Of a stretch of DNA of 64,000 nt, positions 1 to 8,419 are shown piece after piece. The position numbers and the translations under genes are program-made. Where the stretch lies: contig JAXLUI010000001.1 in the NCBI GenBank assembly GCA_046329585.1, positions 2,170,001 through 2,234,000 of the forward strand, in the 5' to 3' direction. The stretch's first letter is position 1, and every line of letters begins with the position of its first letter. The notes under the pieces were generated by a model. The model was not told the DNA's origin, made no database searches, and saw only the letters and a list, made by a program, of their open reading frames with translations. Origin of the DNA: DLKC01 sp002478885 (GTDB lineage: Bacteria > Bacteroidota > Bacteroidia > Chitinophagales > Chitinophagaceae).

Positions 1-2250
1 TTGATTTTGCAGGGTATCGATCTTTGCGTCCTTTGCATCATTCATTTTGGAAAGCTCCTGAACTGCTTTTACAAGAGGAACAACAAACTCTGCATATCGA
101 AGCCCGTATAAATCTTTATCATTCTTTGCTGCATCCACGCCATTAAAATCGTAGTTCAAAGATTTTGCCGCTTTCTCTACATCTTGTGCAATAAAACCAG
201 TATGAACAATTTGTTCTTCTGCTTTACTGGCAGCATCTACAGTAGGTTTTATTTGCTTTCCATCTTTATCTTTTATTGCCGGGCGTTGAACGATTTTATT
301 GATTGCATCATTATCTATATTATATGTGATGGCTTTTAGTTTGTTGATAAAAACAAGGCCAGGAACATTTTCTTTAATATTTTTCTTCGCTCTTCCATCA
401 GACAATGTTGACCAGCTAACTTTTCCCCCGATTGAAGTAGGATCAAAAATAGCTCCAACACTACCTATTCTTATCTGTTGGCTTGCAGTTGCTAAAGAAT
501 TGGCTCCAATCATTGTTGAATAATAAATATCACCTGAATTTACATCACCGTCTATTGCCACATTAGCACCTCCTGTAGTATTTGTCCTCAATGCATTTGA
601 GCCAATGGCAATATTACCTCCGCCAGTAGTATTATTATAAAGTGCATCATATCCTACAGCTGTATTGGTAGTACCATAAGTATTTGAATAAAGTGAGTGA
701 CTTCCTACTGCAGTGTTCCAATTGGCAGCAAAAGCATCGTAGTTTGCTTGGGCATTATAAAGAGCATAGCTGCCAACGGCAGTTGAACCATAGATATGTC
801 CAAAACCATCAGGATTATTACCCCGCATTGCACCATATCCAAGCGCCGTGTTCTCGGATCCTTGGTAATCAGTTTTAAGAGCGTAATTACCAATAGCTAC
901 ACTCCTCACACTATTGCCTTTTTCAAGTGCGCTTACACCAACAGCAGTGTTATCGCTTCCATTTGCATTACTAAACAATGATAAATAGCCTATGGCTGTG
1001 TTAGAGCTGCCGGTGCTGTTAGAGTTTAAAGCAGAATTACCAGTAGCCGTATTATAATTTCCGGAAGAGTTAACATTTAACGCAGAATAACCGGTAGCTG
1101 TATTCTTTACTCCGGAAGTATTTGAAAGCAATGAATATGCGCCGGTGGCTGTGTTCTCATCGGCAGTATTATTATAAAGTGCCTGGTAGCCACTGGCAGT
1201 ATTATTTGAGCCAGAGGAATTTAGGTACAATGAGTAAGCGCCATTTGCTGTATTATAATTACCACCAATATTAGTGTTTAATGCAGCCGTACCGTATGCC
1301 GAATTATAGCTTCCGTTATTATTAGAATATAAGGCTGTATAACCTGTAGCCGTGTTTTGTTGGCCTGAAGTATTATTTTGAAGTGCAACACTTCCGGTAG
1401 CTGTATTATTTGCTCCCGATGTATTAAAAAACATAGCATTAAAACCAAGAGCGGTATTATTATCCGCATTATTGTTGAATAATGCATACTTACCCAATGC
1501 AGCATTAAAATTTCCAGTTGTATTTGTATACAAAGACCCATACCCATTTGCCGTATTGTCTGTTCCTGTGGTGTTGGAGAGAAGAGCAATTAGCCCGAAT
1601 GCTGTATTTCTTGTACCCGTATTAAATGTGCTGTAATCGATAAGACCTGCTCTTTGGTTGTTTACTCTAAGCACTAATGATTGCGCATCAGTGGTGCCAA
1701 TAAAATTTGCAGAAGAATTTGTACCTGCATTGCCTGTAAGTAACCATCCGCCGCCGCCTGATGTATTATCATTACTCCATGTTAATGCACCTGCACCATT
1801 TGTTTTCAAAACCTGTCCACTGCCACCATCTGTTGCAGGTAATGTATAAGCGCCTACTTTCAATGTGCCGTTGAATATACTGTTGCCTGAATTTGCATTA
1901 ACGGTAAAAACGGGAACGGCACTGCCATTGCGGAATTCATACTGCACGTTGGTTGAATTAAAGAAGAGGCCGTAGTTGGTATTGCCTGAATATTGAAACG
2001 CATATTTGTTGCCGGCCACACGATAGCCAGAAGTACCCATGAAACTTAAATTACCCGTTGCACTGTCAACATTTAAGTAATTGGCTAGCGTTCCAATGCG
2101 TGCACCGCCTTTTATTTGTAACGATGCCGCAGGGGTTGTTGTGTAAATACCTGCTCTGCCGGTTGGAGGAAAAAGATTTTGGGCATTTAACGAATTATAT
2201 AAAAATATTAAAGTAAATACGTGAGCAATAAATGTGATTACCTTTTTCAT
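1..2250 (-). CDS. Repeat-rich surface protein with C-terminal S74 chaperone domain (3' end outside window)
   Basis: The frame is open from ATG at 2250 to the window edge (750 codons), so the C-terminus is missing. It starts with a signal peptide (MKKVITFIAHVFTLIF, then NSLNAQ). A conserved head region follows, then about 14 repeats of 17 residues of the type NTATGYSALNVNSSGNY, like YadA/hemagglutinin head repeats. Near the edge is a Peptidase_S74 (endosialidase chaperone) region with WSTLSDGRAKKNIKE and HTGFIAQDVEKAAKSL, then the start of a coiled coil (KIDTLQNQ). It is a close paralogue of the gene at 8420-10834, which suggests a C-terminal type IX secretion signal lies beyond the edge. Probable role: secreted or surface adhesin-like fibre. 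The function is inferred; the domains are seen. Confidence 0.85.
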   Translation of the reverse strand, partial: MKKVITFIAHVFTLIFLYNSLNAQNLFPPTGRAGIYTTTPAASLQIKGGARIGTLANYLNVDSATGNLSFMGTSGYRVAGNKYAFQYSGNTNYGLFFNSTNVQYEFRNGSAVPVFTVNANSGNSIFNGTLKVGAYTLPATDGGSGQVLKTNGAGALTWSNDNTSGGGGWLLTGNAGTNSSANFIGTTDAQSLVLRVNNQRAGLIDYSTFNTGTRNTAFGLIALLSNTTGTDNTANGYGSLYTNTTGNFNAALGKYALFNNNADNNTALGFNAMFFNTSGANNTATGSVALQNNTSGQQNTATGYTALYSNNNGSYNSAYGTAALNTNIGGNYNTANGAYSLYLNSSGSNNTASGYQALYNNTADENTATGAYSLLSNTSGVKNTATGYSALNVNSSGNYNTATGNSALNSNSTGSSNTAIGYLSLFSNANGSDNTAVGVSALEKGNSVRSVAIGNYALKTDYQGSENTALGYGAMRGNNPDGFGHIYGSTAVGSYALYNAQANYDAFAANWNTAVGSHSLYSNTYGTTNTAVGYDALYNNTTGGGNIAIGSNALRTNTTGGANVAIDGDVNSGDIYYSTMIGANSLATASQQIRIGSVGAIFDPTSIGGKVSWSTLSDGRAKKNIKENVPGLVFINKLKAITYNIDNDAINKIVQRPAIKDKDGKQIKPTVDAASKAEEQIVHTGFIAQDVEKAAKSLNYDFNGVDAAKNDKDLYGLRYAEFVVPLVKAVQELSKMNDAKDAKIDTLQNQ

Positions 2251-2289
2251 ATGATGCTTTTAAAAAGTATTTTGAAATTATATTAATAA

Positions 2290-2307
2290 GCACAAGTCTG
2301 CGACGCA
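2290..2307 (+). repeat. Extragenic palindromic repeat arm (degenerate)
   Basis: GCACAAGTCTGCGACGCA matches the window-wide repeat arm ACAAGwGTGCGACGCAA with a few changes. It lies in the 172-base spacer between two minus-strand genes and faces a second degenerate arm at 2401-2418. Confidence 0.5.
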
Positions 2308-2400
2308 TCGATGTTTAATAGATATGCTGTAGCCAGGTTCAAAAAATCCTTCAGTTAAAATTTTAAAGTCCACCACAGTTGCAATACTATTAAGCTTTGC

Positions 2401-2418
2401 TGCTTCGCACACTTATAA
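2401..2418 (-). repeat. Extragenic palindromic repeat arm (degenerate)
   Basis: TGCTTCGCACACTTATAA resembles the inverse arm TTGCGTCGCACACTTGTAC. It lies just past the stop codon of the haloperoxidase-like gene and, with 2290-2307, makes a spaced pair. Confidence 0.45.
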
Positions 2419-2422
2419 AACA

Positions 2423-3787
2423 CTATTTGGTTAGTCGTATCAGCTCAACGTCTTTACCAATTAACTGACCATACAGGTGGCCTACATCTACTGATGGTTG
2501 AAAATGTATACCACCATAAACACGCGACTCACCGCATTCAATTGCCGCCTGTTCAAATGAAGAATAACTTCTTGGTGAAAAACCACGAAAATCATAAGTA
2601 TGATCAGTGAAGTCGTAACCTCTTCCAAACACGGAGCCCAATACTTCCATCACAGAAGATGTGATAAATGCATGCGCTGCCGGGTATTCAGGATGGTTTG
2701 GCGTGGTGAGCAACGGCAGCCAGGTGCTGTTTATATTTTGTTGTATATAGGTCACGGGTCTAAGCTGGCTATATTTATATTTAGATCTCCAGCAAACAAT
2801 GGTAGCATCCCATAATGCAATGCCAGCCTTCAGGTATGCCTCTTCTGCTGTAGCAAGCGATGCACCGGAGTTTTGAAGTATTTGTGTAATAATGGAAATG
2901 TTATGGCCCATAGGAGTATAGCCAATATTAACACCTACATCATTCCAATACAATGCTATATTTTTTTGATCATCAGTGAGCGTTTGAGAAATATTATACA
3001 CACGGTTAACCATTTTGAAATAATCCGACCCCTTTACTGTTGAATAAGAATAAGGTGGCGGTAGTGTTGTTCCATGAGAATGCATTTGAAGGAAAGGTCT
3101 GCAGTTTCCCATGTAAGGGCCTGCAGGTGCCGAAAACAGGGGAGGCGTTGGAACCCATGCACCAGGAAAAACTTTAATTATATAGGGATCATTTACATGA
3201 TCAAACAGATCTGATTTTGCCCAATTGAAAATAGCGGAAGCGACTGAATCACCAAATGCTTGTGAACGTGCAACAACAGCTGCGCCAACTTCTGCAGTAA
3301 GTTTGTCATTGTATGCTTTTTCTAGCGAATCTATTGATGCATGATTAGCTGTTGTTAATAGTGGAAATACATCCCTTGTAATATTCGCCATTGCTGCATT
3401 TGCGCTGGCAACCCATGAATAGGTTTGCGCGTTATCTGGCACAGGCATAACAGGCATCTGATTTAATTGTCTTTGCAAACTAATTGAATTGCGTATTTCA
3501 AAACGCGCAGCTTCATACAACGAAATTCCGGAATACCCGAAGAGCCTGTTTGCGGCAAGGGTTGAGATTGAGGGATTAGCATTTAAAATCATTCTTAATT
3601 GCAGGTTATACCAATCTATTGCCACTGATGCATCATCCTTTGGAAAGACGGTAATTACATCAGTTGAAGAGGTTGCCTGAACAGCGGGCTTATCGTCCAA
3701 ATTTTTTTGGCAACCAAAAAATATAAAAAAAAGAGCAATGATTAACCCTGCTTTTGCAAAAGCAAGTGTTGGTGTTTTTGTTTTCAT
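2423..3787 (-). CDS. Vanadium-dependent haloperoxidase / PAP2-type phosphatase lipoprotein
   Basis: 454 residues. The N-terminus is a lipoprotein signal with Cys after IFFG (FIFFGCQK), so the protein is probably anchored outside the inner membrane. The vanadate/phosphate pocket of the VHPO/PAP2 superfamily is visible near the C-terminus: K336-x6-R343-P344, a YPAAHA segment with His372 in place of the usual PSGH, and SRVYGGIHF with Arg422 and His428. Known family members are either vanadate haloperoxidases or acid phosphatases, and sequence alone does not separate them. The gene lies alone, divergent from the histidine kinase at 4335. Confidence 0.85.
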   Translation of the reverse strand: MKTKTPTLAFAKAGLIIALFFIFFGCQKNLDDKPAVQATSSTDVITVFPKDDASVAIDWYNLQLRMILNANPSISTLAANRLFGYSGISLYEAARFEIRNSISLQRQLNQMPVMPVPDNAQTYSWVASANAAMANITRDVFPLLTTANHASIDSLEKAYNDKLTAEVGAAVVARSQAFGDSVASAIFNWAKSDLFDHVNDPYIIKVFPGAWVPTPPLFSAPAGPYMGNCRPFLQMHSHGTTLPPPYSYSTVKGSDYFKMVNRVYNISQTLTDDQKNIALYWNDVGVNIGYTPMGHNISIITQILQNSGASLATAEEAYLKAGIALWDATIVCWRSKYKYSQLRPVTYIQQNINSTWLPLLTTPNHPEYPAAHAFITSSVMEVLGSVFGRGYDFTDHTYDFRGFSPRSYSSFEQAAIECGESRVYGGIHFQPSVDVGHLYGQLIGKDVELIRLTK

Positions 3788-4334
3788 GATAGAATTTTTA
3801 TCGTTAAGAGAATGAAATACCGTTAGAGAATTATTGTTTCGCTCAGCTTCAACTCCAGATTTTATTTCTTAAAAAGAAAGTAGCCCGTTCAGGCAAAAAG
3901 GTTGTCTTGTAAAATTCACCTAATTATTGACCTTGATAAATAGCATAAACTGGTGGTATTAACTCATTGGCTGTAATAAAAAAAGGATTTTTAACCAATT
4001 TTGGGGGTGACATGGGTGGTATATACTTCGTTAACTTTACAAAGAATATATACCTCTATTCTAAAACATGTTTGATTTAAGTATTAGCAATTTACTATGC
4101 AAGCAATTTGCCATGAAAATGTTCAGGCAAAGAGATTGCGACACATCCCGTACATGTGTGAATGCAATGAAAATGTTAGCTGGTATCTTAAAATAAATAA
4201 CTAAACCAGCTTTTAAGGGATGATGGTATTGTTCCAGGTCACCTAATAATAAGGAGAAAGGAATTACGGGTTGCTTAATCATTTACTTTTTAACTTCTTT
4301 ACCGGCTTACATTTTAAACCTTGGGCTAATTTTC
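3788..4334. other. Divergent intergenic region, 547 bases
   Basis: It separates the haloperoxidase-like gene (minus) from the histidine kinase (plus) and should hold both promoters. No clear TTG/TAnnTTTG pair could be placed. A 73-codon minus-strand frame at 4061-4282 has no recognisable features and is treated as chance. No copy of the extragenic repeat was found here. Confidence 0.5.
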
Positions 4335-7300
4335 ATGAAAGAAATAAACATATATTTTATTCGCTTTCAAATGACGATTGCTTTTTTCCTGCTGCTTGTT
4401 CCTGATATAAGTTCACAAGACAATTCACAGAGATTAAAATTTGAACGGATCACTCCTGACCAGGGCCTGACAACAGGAAACTTAACGGGCATGATGAAAG
4501 ATAGCAGGGGATTTGTATGGTTCATGTCAACGGACGGGATTGACCGGTTTGATGGAAATGATTTTAAGCATTTCAGAAGCGATCCTGAAGATAACAGTAC
4601 TATCAGTTCCGGAAAACCAATGTCCTGTGCAGAGGATAAAAATGGTATTATCTGGTTTGCCTGTGCTATTCCACAGGGCTTAAATGCGTATAACCCTTAT
4701 ACCGGAAAATTTAAACGATATAGTGAAATTCCTTTTTATAAAAATAAACTTCCTGATGGCAGAGTGCTGAGAATTTTGGTTGATAACAAAAATATTCTTT
4801 GGATGACAGCTGAAGGGCAGGGAATTTATTCCTGGGATCAACAAACAAATGTAATAAGGCATTACACGCATGATCCCGCTGATTCATCTTCTCTTGCAAA
4901 CAATAATGCCTGGGGTGGTGAGTTTGATGCCTCCGGAAATATTTTTTTCTGTTCACCCGATAATATTGACTTGCTGGATGTGTCCACAGGCAAATTCACA
5001 CATTTCCCCCTGCATCTTAAATCGGGGCCTATAAATTTCGGCAATTGGGATATCAGGATCTGCCCTGATAGCAAAAAAAATTTATGGATAGCCACCCCGG
5101 AAGGATTAAAATCCCTGAACCTTATAACAAAACAATTTACCGATTACAGGCATTCTGATAGCACTAATTCAATGAGTGAAAATAACGCGATTGAGGTAAA
5201 AGAATCCCCTGATGGCAGAATCTGGATCACTTCCCAAAAAGGACTGAATATTTTTGACCCTGCTACAAAAAACTTTTCAGTTTACAATCCCGCTGTGTGG
5301 GATCCACATGCTATCGACCCGTTTCAGTACGGGTTATATTATGATAACTCGGGCGTGATGTGGATATGGGGCGGATGGATGGTAGATAAAGTAAACCTCA
5401 CACCTGAAAAATTTAAAACAGAATGGAGTTGGCCGGCTTGTATTTACCAGGATAGCGACGGGGAAATTTTAGTTGGGGCGCAGCAGGGAGTAGATGTTTT
5501 TGACCCTGCCACGAGAAAATTTACTCCATTCCTGCAGGATGAAACGGCCAAAAAATTACTGGCTGGTCATAAAATGCAAACTATTTTCCAGGACAAGGAT
5601 GGAGTGTATTGGTTTGGTGCGGACGACACAAGTGTGATTACTTATAACGCCAAAAATAAAAACTGGAAAGTTTTTCAATATAAAGAAAAACATGATCCTG
5701 ATTCACTGGGGGTTTATAGCATTCTCTCCCCTCTTTACCAGGACCATCAAGGGAAAATATGGTTTGGCGGACTATTCACTTTATGCAACTATGATCCTTT
5801 AACCCAAAAATTTAAAAGTTACCTGATTAACCCCGAAAAGCAAACGGTCTCCGCCAATAGTGTATTTTCTATTTTTGATCCGGGTGATGGCAGAACATGG
5901 TTTGCAAGTGTAGGTCTTTCTTATTACGATCCGAAGCAAGACAAGATAATCCAGGGGCAATTCAATCAGAACACAGCCTCAAAGATCTTATCAACAAGCA
6001 GGATCAGTTGTAGCTTAAATGCGGGTAATCAATGTATGTGGATTGGAACAATAGGTAACGGCTTGTTTTTTCTTGATTTTAAGACCGGGCAATGTGCCAG
6101 GATATCCACTAAAGATGGGCTTTGCAATGATGTTGTATATGGAATAATAAAAGACAAGCACGAAAACTTATGGCTCACCACAGGTAATGGTCTCGCAAAA
6201 TATACAGCAGCAAAAAGCTTATTTGATGATAAAGAAAAAGGCATTTTCAGGACTTATTCTATAGTCGATGGGTTGCCAGTGAGAACTTGTTCTTCAACTC
6301 ATCCCCTCTATTCGAAAGATGGTGTAATATATTTTGACATGGAGGGAGGCTTCAACGGGCTTGTACGTTTTAACCCGGATAGCTTAAAAGATAACTCCTT
6401 TATTCCTCCTGTTTTCATCACCGACTTCAGGCTTTTTAATAAGTCCGTGTTACCCGGGGACAGTAGCCGCATTCTTAACTCAACAATAGAATCAACAAAA
6501 GAAATTATCCTTAACTATAAACAAAATGTGATCTCTTTTACTTTTGCAGCACTCAGTTTTGTGCACCCGGAAAATAACAGGTATGCTTATAAACTGGATA
6601 ACTTTGACAGAGACTGGATATATACCAACGCTTCAAAAAGGTCCGCTAATTATACTAACCTTGATCCTGGTGATTATACGTTTGAAGTAAAAGCAAGTAA
6701 CAATGATGGAACCTGGAATGAAACACCAACTATACTGCATCTCGTTATTACCCCTCCTTTCTGGCAAACCTGGTGGTTCCGCATTGCAATGATTGCTACA
6801 ATCGCAGTTGGAGTGTACTCGCTGTACCGTTTTCGTCTAAATCAATTGCTAAGGTTGCAATCCATTCGCAATAAAATTGCGCATGACCTGCACGATGATA
6901 TTGGTTCTACGCTTAACAGCATTTCGGTTTTTAGCCAGGTAGCGCAGCAGGAACCCGAAAAACAAAAAGCGGCATTGGAAATAATCGGAGAAAGTTCCCG
7001 TAAAGTGATCGAAGCGATGAGTGATATCGTGTGGACAATTAATCCCGAACATGATTCTTTTGAAGAGATCATTTTACGCATGAGATCATTCTCGTATAAC
7101 CTGTTTCGTGCAAAGAATATTGACCATGTATTCCGTGCTGATGAATCCTTAAATGATCTAAAGCTTTCCCTGGAAAACCGAAGAAATTTTTATCTTTTCT
7201 TTAAAGAGGCTATTAATAATTTAATAAAGCATTCAGCAGCATCGCGATCTGAAATACAGCTTTCCTATGAAGATCGCTTTATAGTTTTGATTATACGTGA

Positions 7301-7448
7301 TAACGGTAAAGGTTTTGACACTTCACAGGAATATAATGGGAACGGAATTAGTAGTATGAGAAAACGGGCTGATGAGATGAAAGGGTTATTAAGTATTGAA
7401 TCATCTTTAAACAGCGGCACAACAATACAATTAAAAATAAGGACATGA
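4335..7448 (+). CDS. Two-component regulator propeller histidine kinase
   Basis: 1037 residues. A signal peptide (AFFLLLVPDISSQ) leads into a large periplasmic sensor of reg_prop beta-propeller repeats, recognisable from repeated units such as DSRGFVWFMSTDGIDRFDG. A Y_Y_Y domain follows (about 735-800), then one membrane span near 815-832 (IAMIATIAVGVYSLY). The cytoplasmic part is a HisKA_3 dimerisation domain with HDLHDDIGSTLNSI, phospho-acceptor His850, and a HATPase_c domain (N box NNLIKHS near 958, G box DNGKGFD near 989). Such kinases often sense extracellular carbohydrates, but no polysaccharide locus is adjacent, so the ligand is unknown. Its stop codon overlaps the start of the response regulator. 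Confidence 0.95.
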   Translation: MKEINIYFIRFQMTIAFFLLLVPDISSQDNSQRLKFERITPDQGLTTGNLTGMMKDSRGFVWFMSTDGIDRFDGNDFKHFRSDPEDNSTISSGKPMSCAEDKNGIIWFACAIPQGLNAYNPYTGKFKRYSEIPFYKNKLPDGRVLRILVDNKNILWMTAEGQGIYSWDQQTNVIRHYTHDPADSSSLANNNAWGGEFDASGNIFFCSPDNIDLLDVSTGKFTHFPLHLKSGPINFGNWDIRICPDSKKNLWIATPEGLKSLNLITKQFTDYRHSDSTNSMSENNAIEVKESPDGRIWITSQKGLNIFDPATKNFSVYNPAVWDPHAIDPFQYGLYYDNSGVMWIWGGWMVDKVNLTPEKFKTEWSWPACIYQDSDGEILVGAQQGVDVFDPATRKFTPFLQDETAKKLLAGHKMQTIFQDKDGVYWFGADDTSVITYNAKNKNWKVFQYKEKHDPDSLGVYSILSPLYQDHQGKIWFGGLFTLCNYDPLTQKFKSYLINPEKQTVSANSVFSIFDPGDGRTWFASVGLSYYDPKQDKIIQGQFNQNTASKILSTSRISCSLNAGNQCMWIGTIGNGLFFLDFKTGQCARISTKDGLCNDVVYGIIKDKHENLWLTTGNGLAKYTAAKSLFDDKEKGIFRTYSIVDGLPVRTCSSTHPLYSKDGVIYFDMEGGFNGLVRFNPDSLKDNSFIPPVFITDFRLFNKSVLPGDSSRILNSTIESTKEIILNYKQNVISFTFAALSFVHPENNRYAYKLDNFDRDWIYTNASKRSANYTNLDPGDYTFEVKASNNDGTWNETPTILHLVITPPFWQTWWFRIAMIATIAVGVYSLYRFRLNQLLRLQSIRNKIAHDLHDDIGSTLNSISVFSQVAQQEPEKQKAALEIIGESSRKVIEAMSDIVWTINPEHDSFEEIILRMRSFSYNLFRAKNIDHVFRADESLNDLKLSLENRRNFYLFFKEAINNLIKHSAASRSEIQLSYEDRFIVLIIRDNGKGFDTSQEYNGNGISSMRKRADEMKGLLSIESSLNSGTTIQLKIRT

Positions 7449-8083
7449 ACATTCGTGTAGCAATATTTGAAGACAACCACAACCTGCGCGACGGGCTCTT
7501 CCAATTGATCAACGGAAGCTATGAATTTCAATGTGTGGGCGCTTATGCGAACTGTAATTCTCTTTTAAGAAATATTGAAGAATCAAAACCGCATGTAGTT
7601 TTAATGGATATCGAAATGCCAGGGATGAATGGAATTGAAGCAGTGAAACTCTTGAAAGAAAAACATCCGGATGTAAAAATTTTAATGGAAACTATTTTTG
7701 AGGACAATGAGAAAATTTTTCAATCTATCTGTAATGGCGCAGAAGGATATATTTTAAAAAATACTTCACCTGTGCAAATCCTATCGGCAATAAAAGAAAT
7801 CTACGAAGGCGGTGCGCCTATGACACCCAGCATAGCAACCAAGGTTTTAAAAATGTTTAAGAACCAATCATCACACGATTCCAAAAACAGCTTCGATCTG
7901 ACCGACCGTGAGAAAGAAATATTAAAATGTCTTGTTGAAGGAATGAGCTACAAATTAATCGCTGATCATTGCTACATCAGTCTTGACACAGTAAGTGGTC
8001 ACATAAAAAACATTTACAAAAAGCTTCAAGTACATTCCAAATCAGAAGCAGTAGTGAAAGCTATTAAAGGAAGAATTGTATGA
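7445..8083 (+). CDS. NarL/LuxR-family response regulator
   Basis: 212 residues. The receiver domain has acidic residues FED near 8-10, phospho-acceptor Asp55 in VVLMDIEMPGMNG and the conserved Lys in YILKNT. The C-terminal GerE/LuxR helix-turn-helix runs from LTDREKEILKCLVEGMSYK to the end. The start overlaps the kinase stop by four bases, so the two are translationally coupled and almost surely a cognate pair (HisKA_3 kinases pair with NarL-type regulators). Targets are unknown. The flanking surface-protein genes are candidates by position only. Confidence 0.95.
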   Translation: MNIRVAIFEDNHNLRDGLFQLINGSYEFQCVGAYANCNSLLRNIEESKPHVVLMDIEMPGMNGIEAVKLLKEKHPDVKILMETIFEDNEKIFQSICNGAEGYILKNTSPVQILSAIKEIYEGGAPMTPSIATKVLKMFKNQSSHDSKNSFDLTDREKEILKCLVEGMSYKLIADHCYISLDTVSGHIKNIYKKLQVHSKSEAVVKAIKGRIV

Positions 8084-8419
8084 CGTTTTAGTAAAAAAAC
8101 TGAAATGCAATTTTTTAAATGATAGAAGCAGTTGTTTATTGTTTCAAAAGTTGCTGGTCATACGATTAACTATTCATTATGTTATCAGAAAAGCTGGCAC
8201 AGATATTTACACAATTAAAATCTTCCTGCTTAATTTATTTGCAGACATTGAATTACTTAATATGTGTAAAAAAGTGAGACGATAAAATGTTTTTAAGTAA
8301 TATTGAGCCTCGCCAAAAGATATCCCTTGTTAATTTTTTTATACTTCCGGCAAACGCACTGCTATTGAACTTCATTTCGTCTGCACACTTATACCTTAAA
8401 ATTCCTTGTCCGCCAAAAC
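8084..8419. other. Intergenic region, 336 bases
   Basis: It lies between the convergent response regulator and the surface-protein gene. It is AT-rich. A plus-strand frame at 8076-8285 overlaps the regulator and has no recognisable features. A degenerate copy of the extragenic repeat is at 8376-8393. No good terminator hairpin was seen. Confidence 0.5.
8376..8393 (-). repeat. Extragenic palindromic repeat arm (degenerate)
   Basis: TTTCGTCTGCACACTTAT resembles the inverse arm TTGCGTCGCACACTTGTAC and is most like the copy at 2401-2418. Both lie just downstream of a minus-strand gene end. Confidence 0.4.

Noticed and set aside
1278..1589. 103-codon minus-strand frame rich in Ile/Leu/His
   Set aside because: It is out of frame with the repeat-rich surface protein that fills this region; repeats of 51 bases give long shadows in other frames.
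540..1700. CRISPR-like regular spacing of similar sequences
   Set aside because: The 51-base period is codon-based, units are degenerate and translate to NTAxG..AL..N repeats, with no identical repeat/unique spacer structure.
4061..4282. 73-codon minus-strand frame in the haloperoxidase-kinase spacer
   Set aside because: No motif, no plausible signal and AT-rich content like the rest of the spacer.
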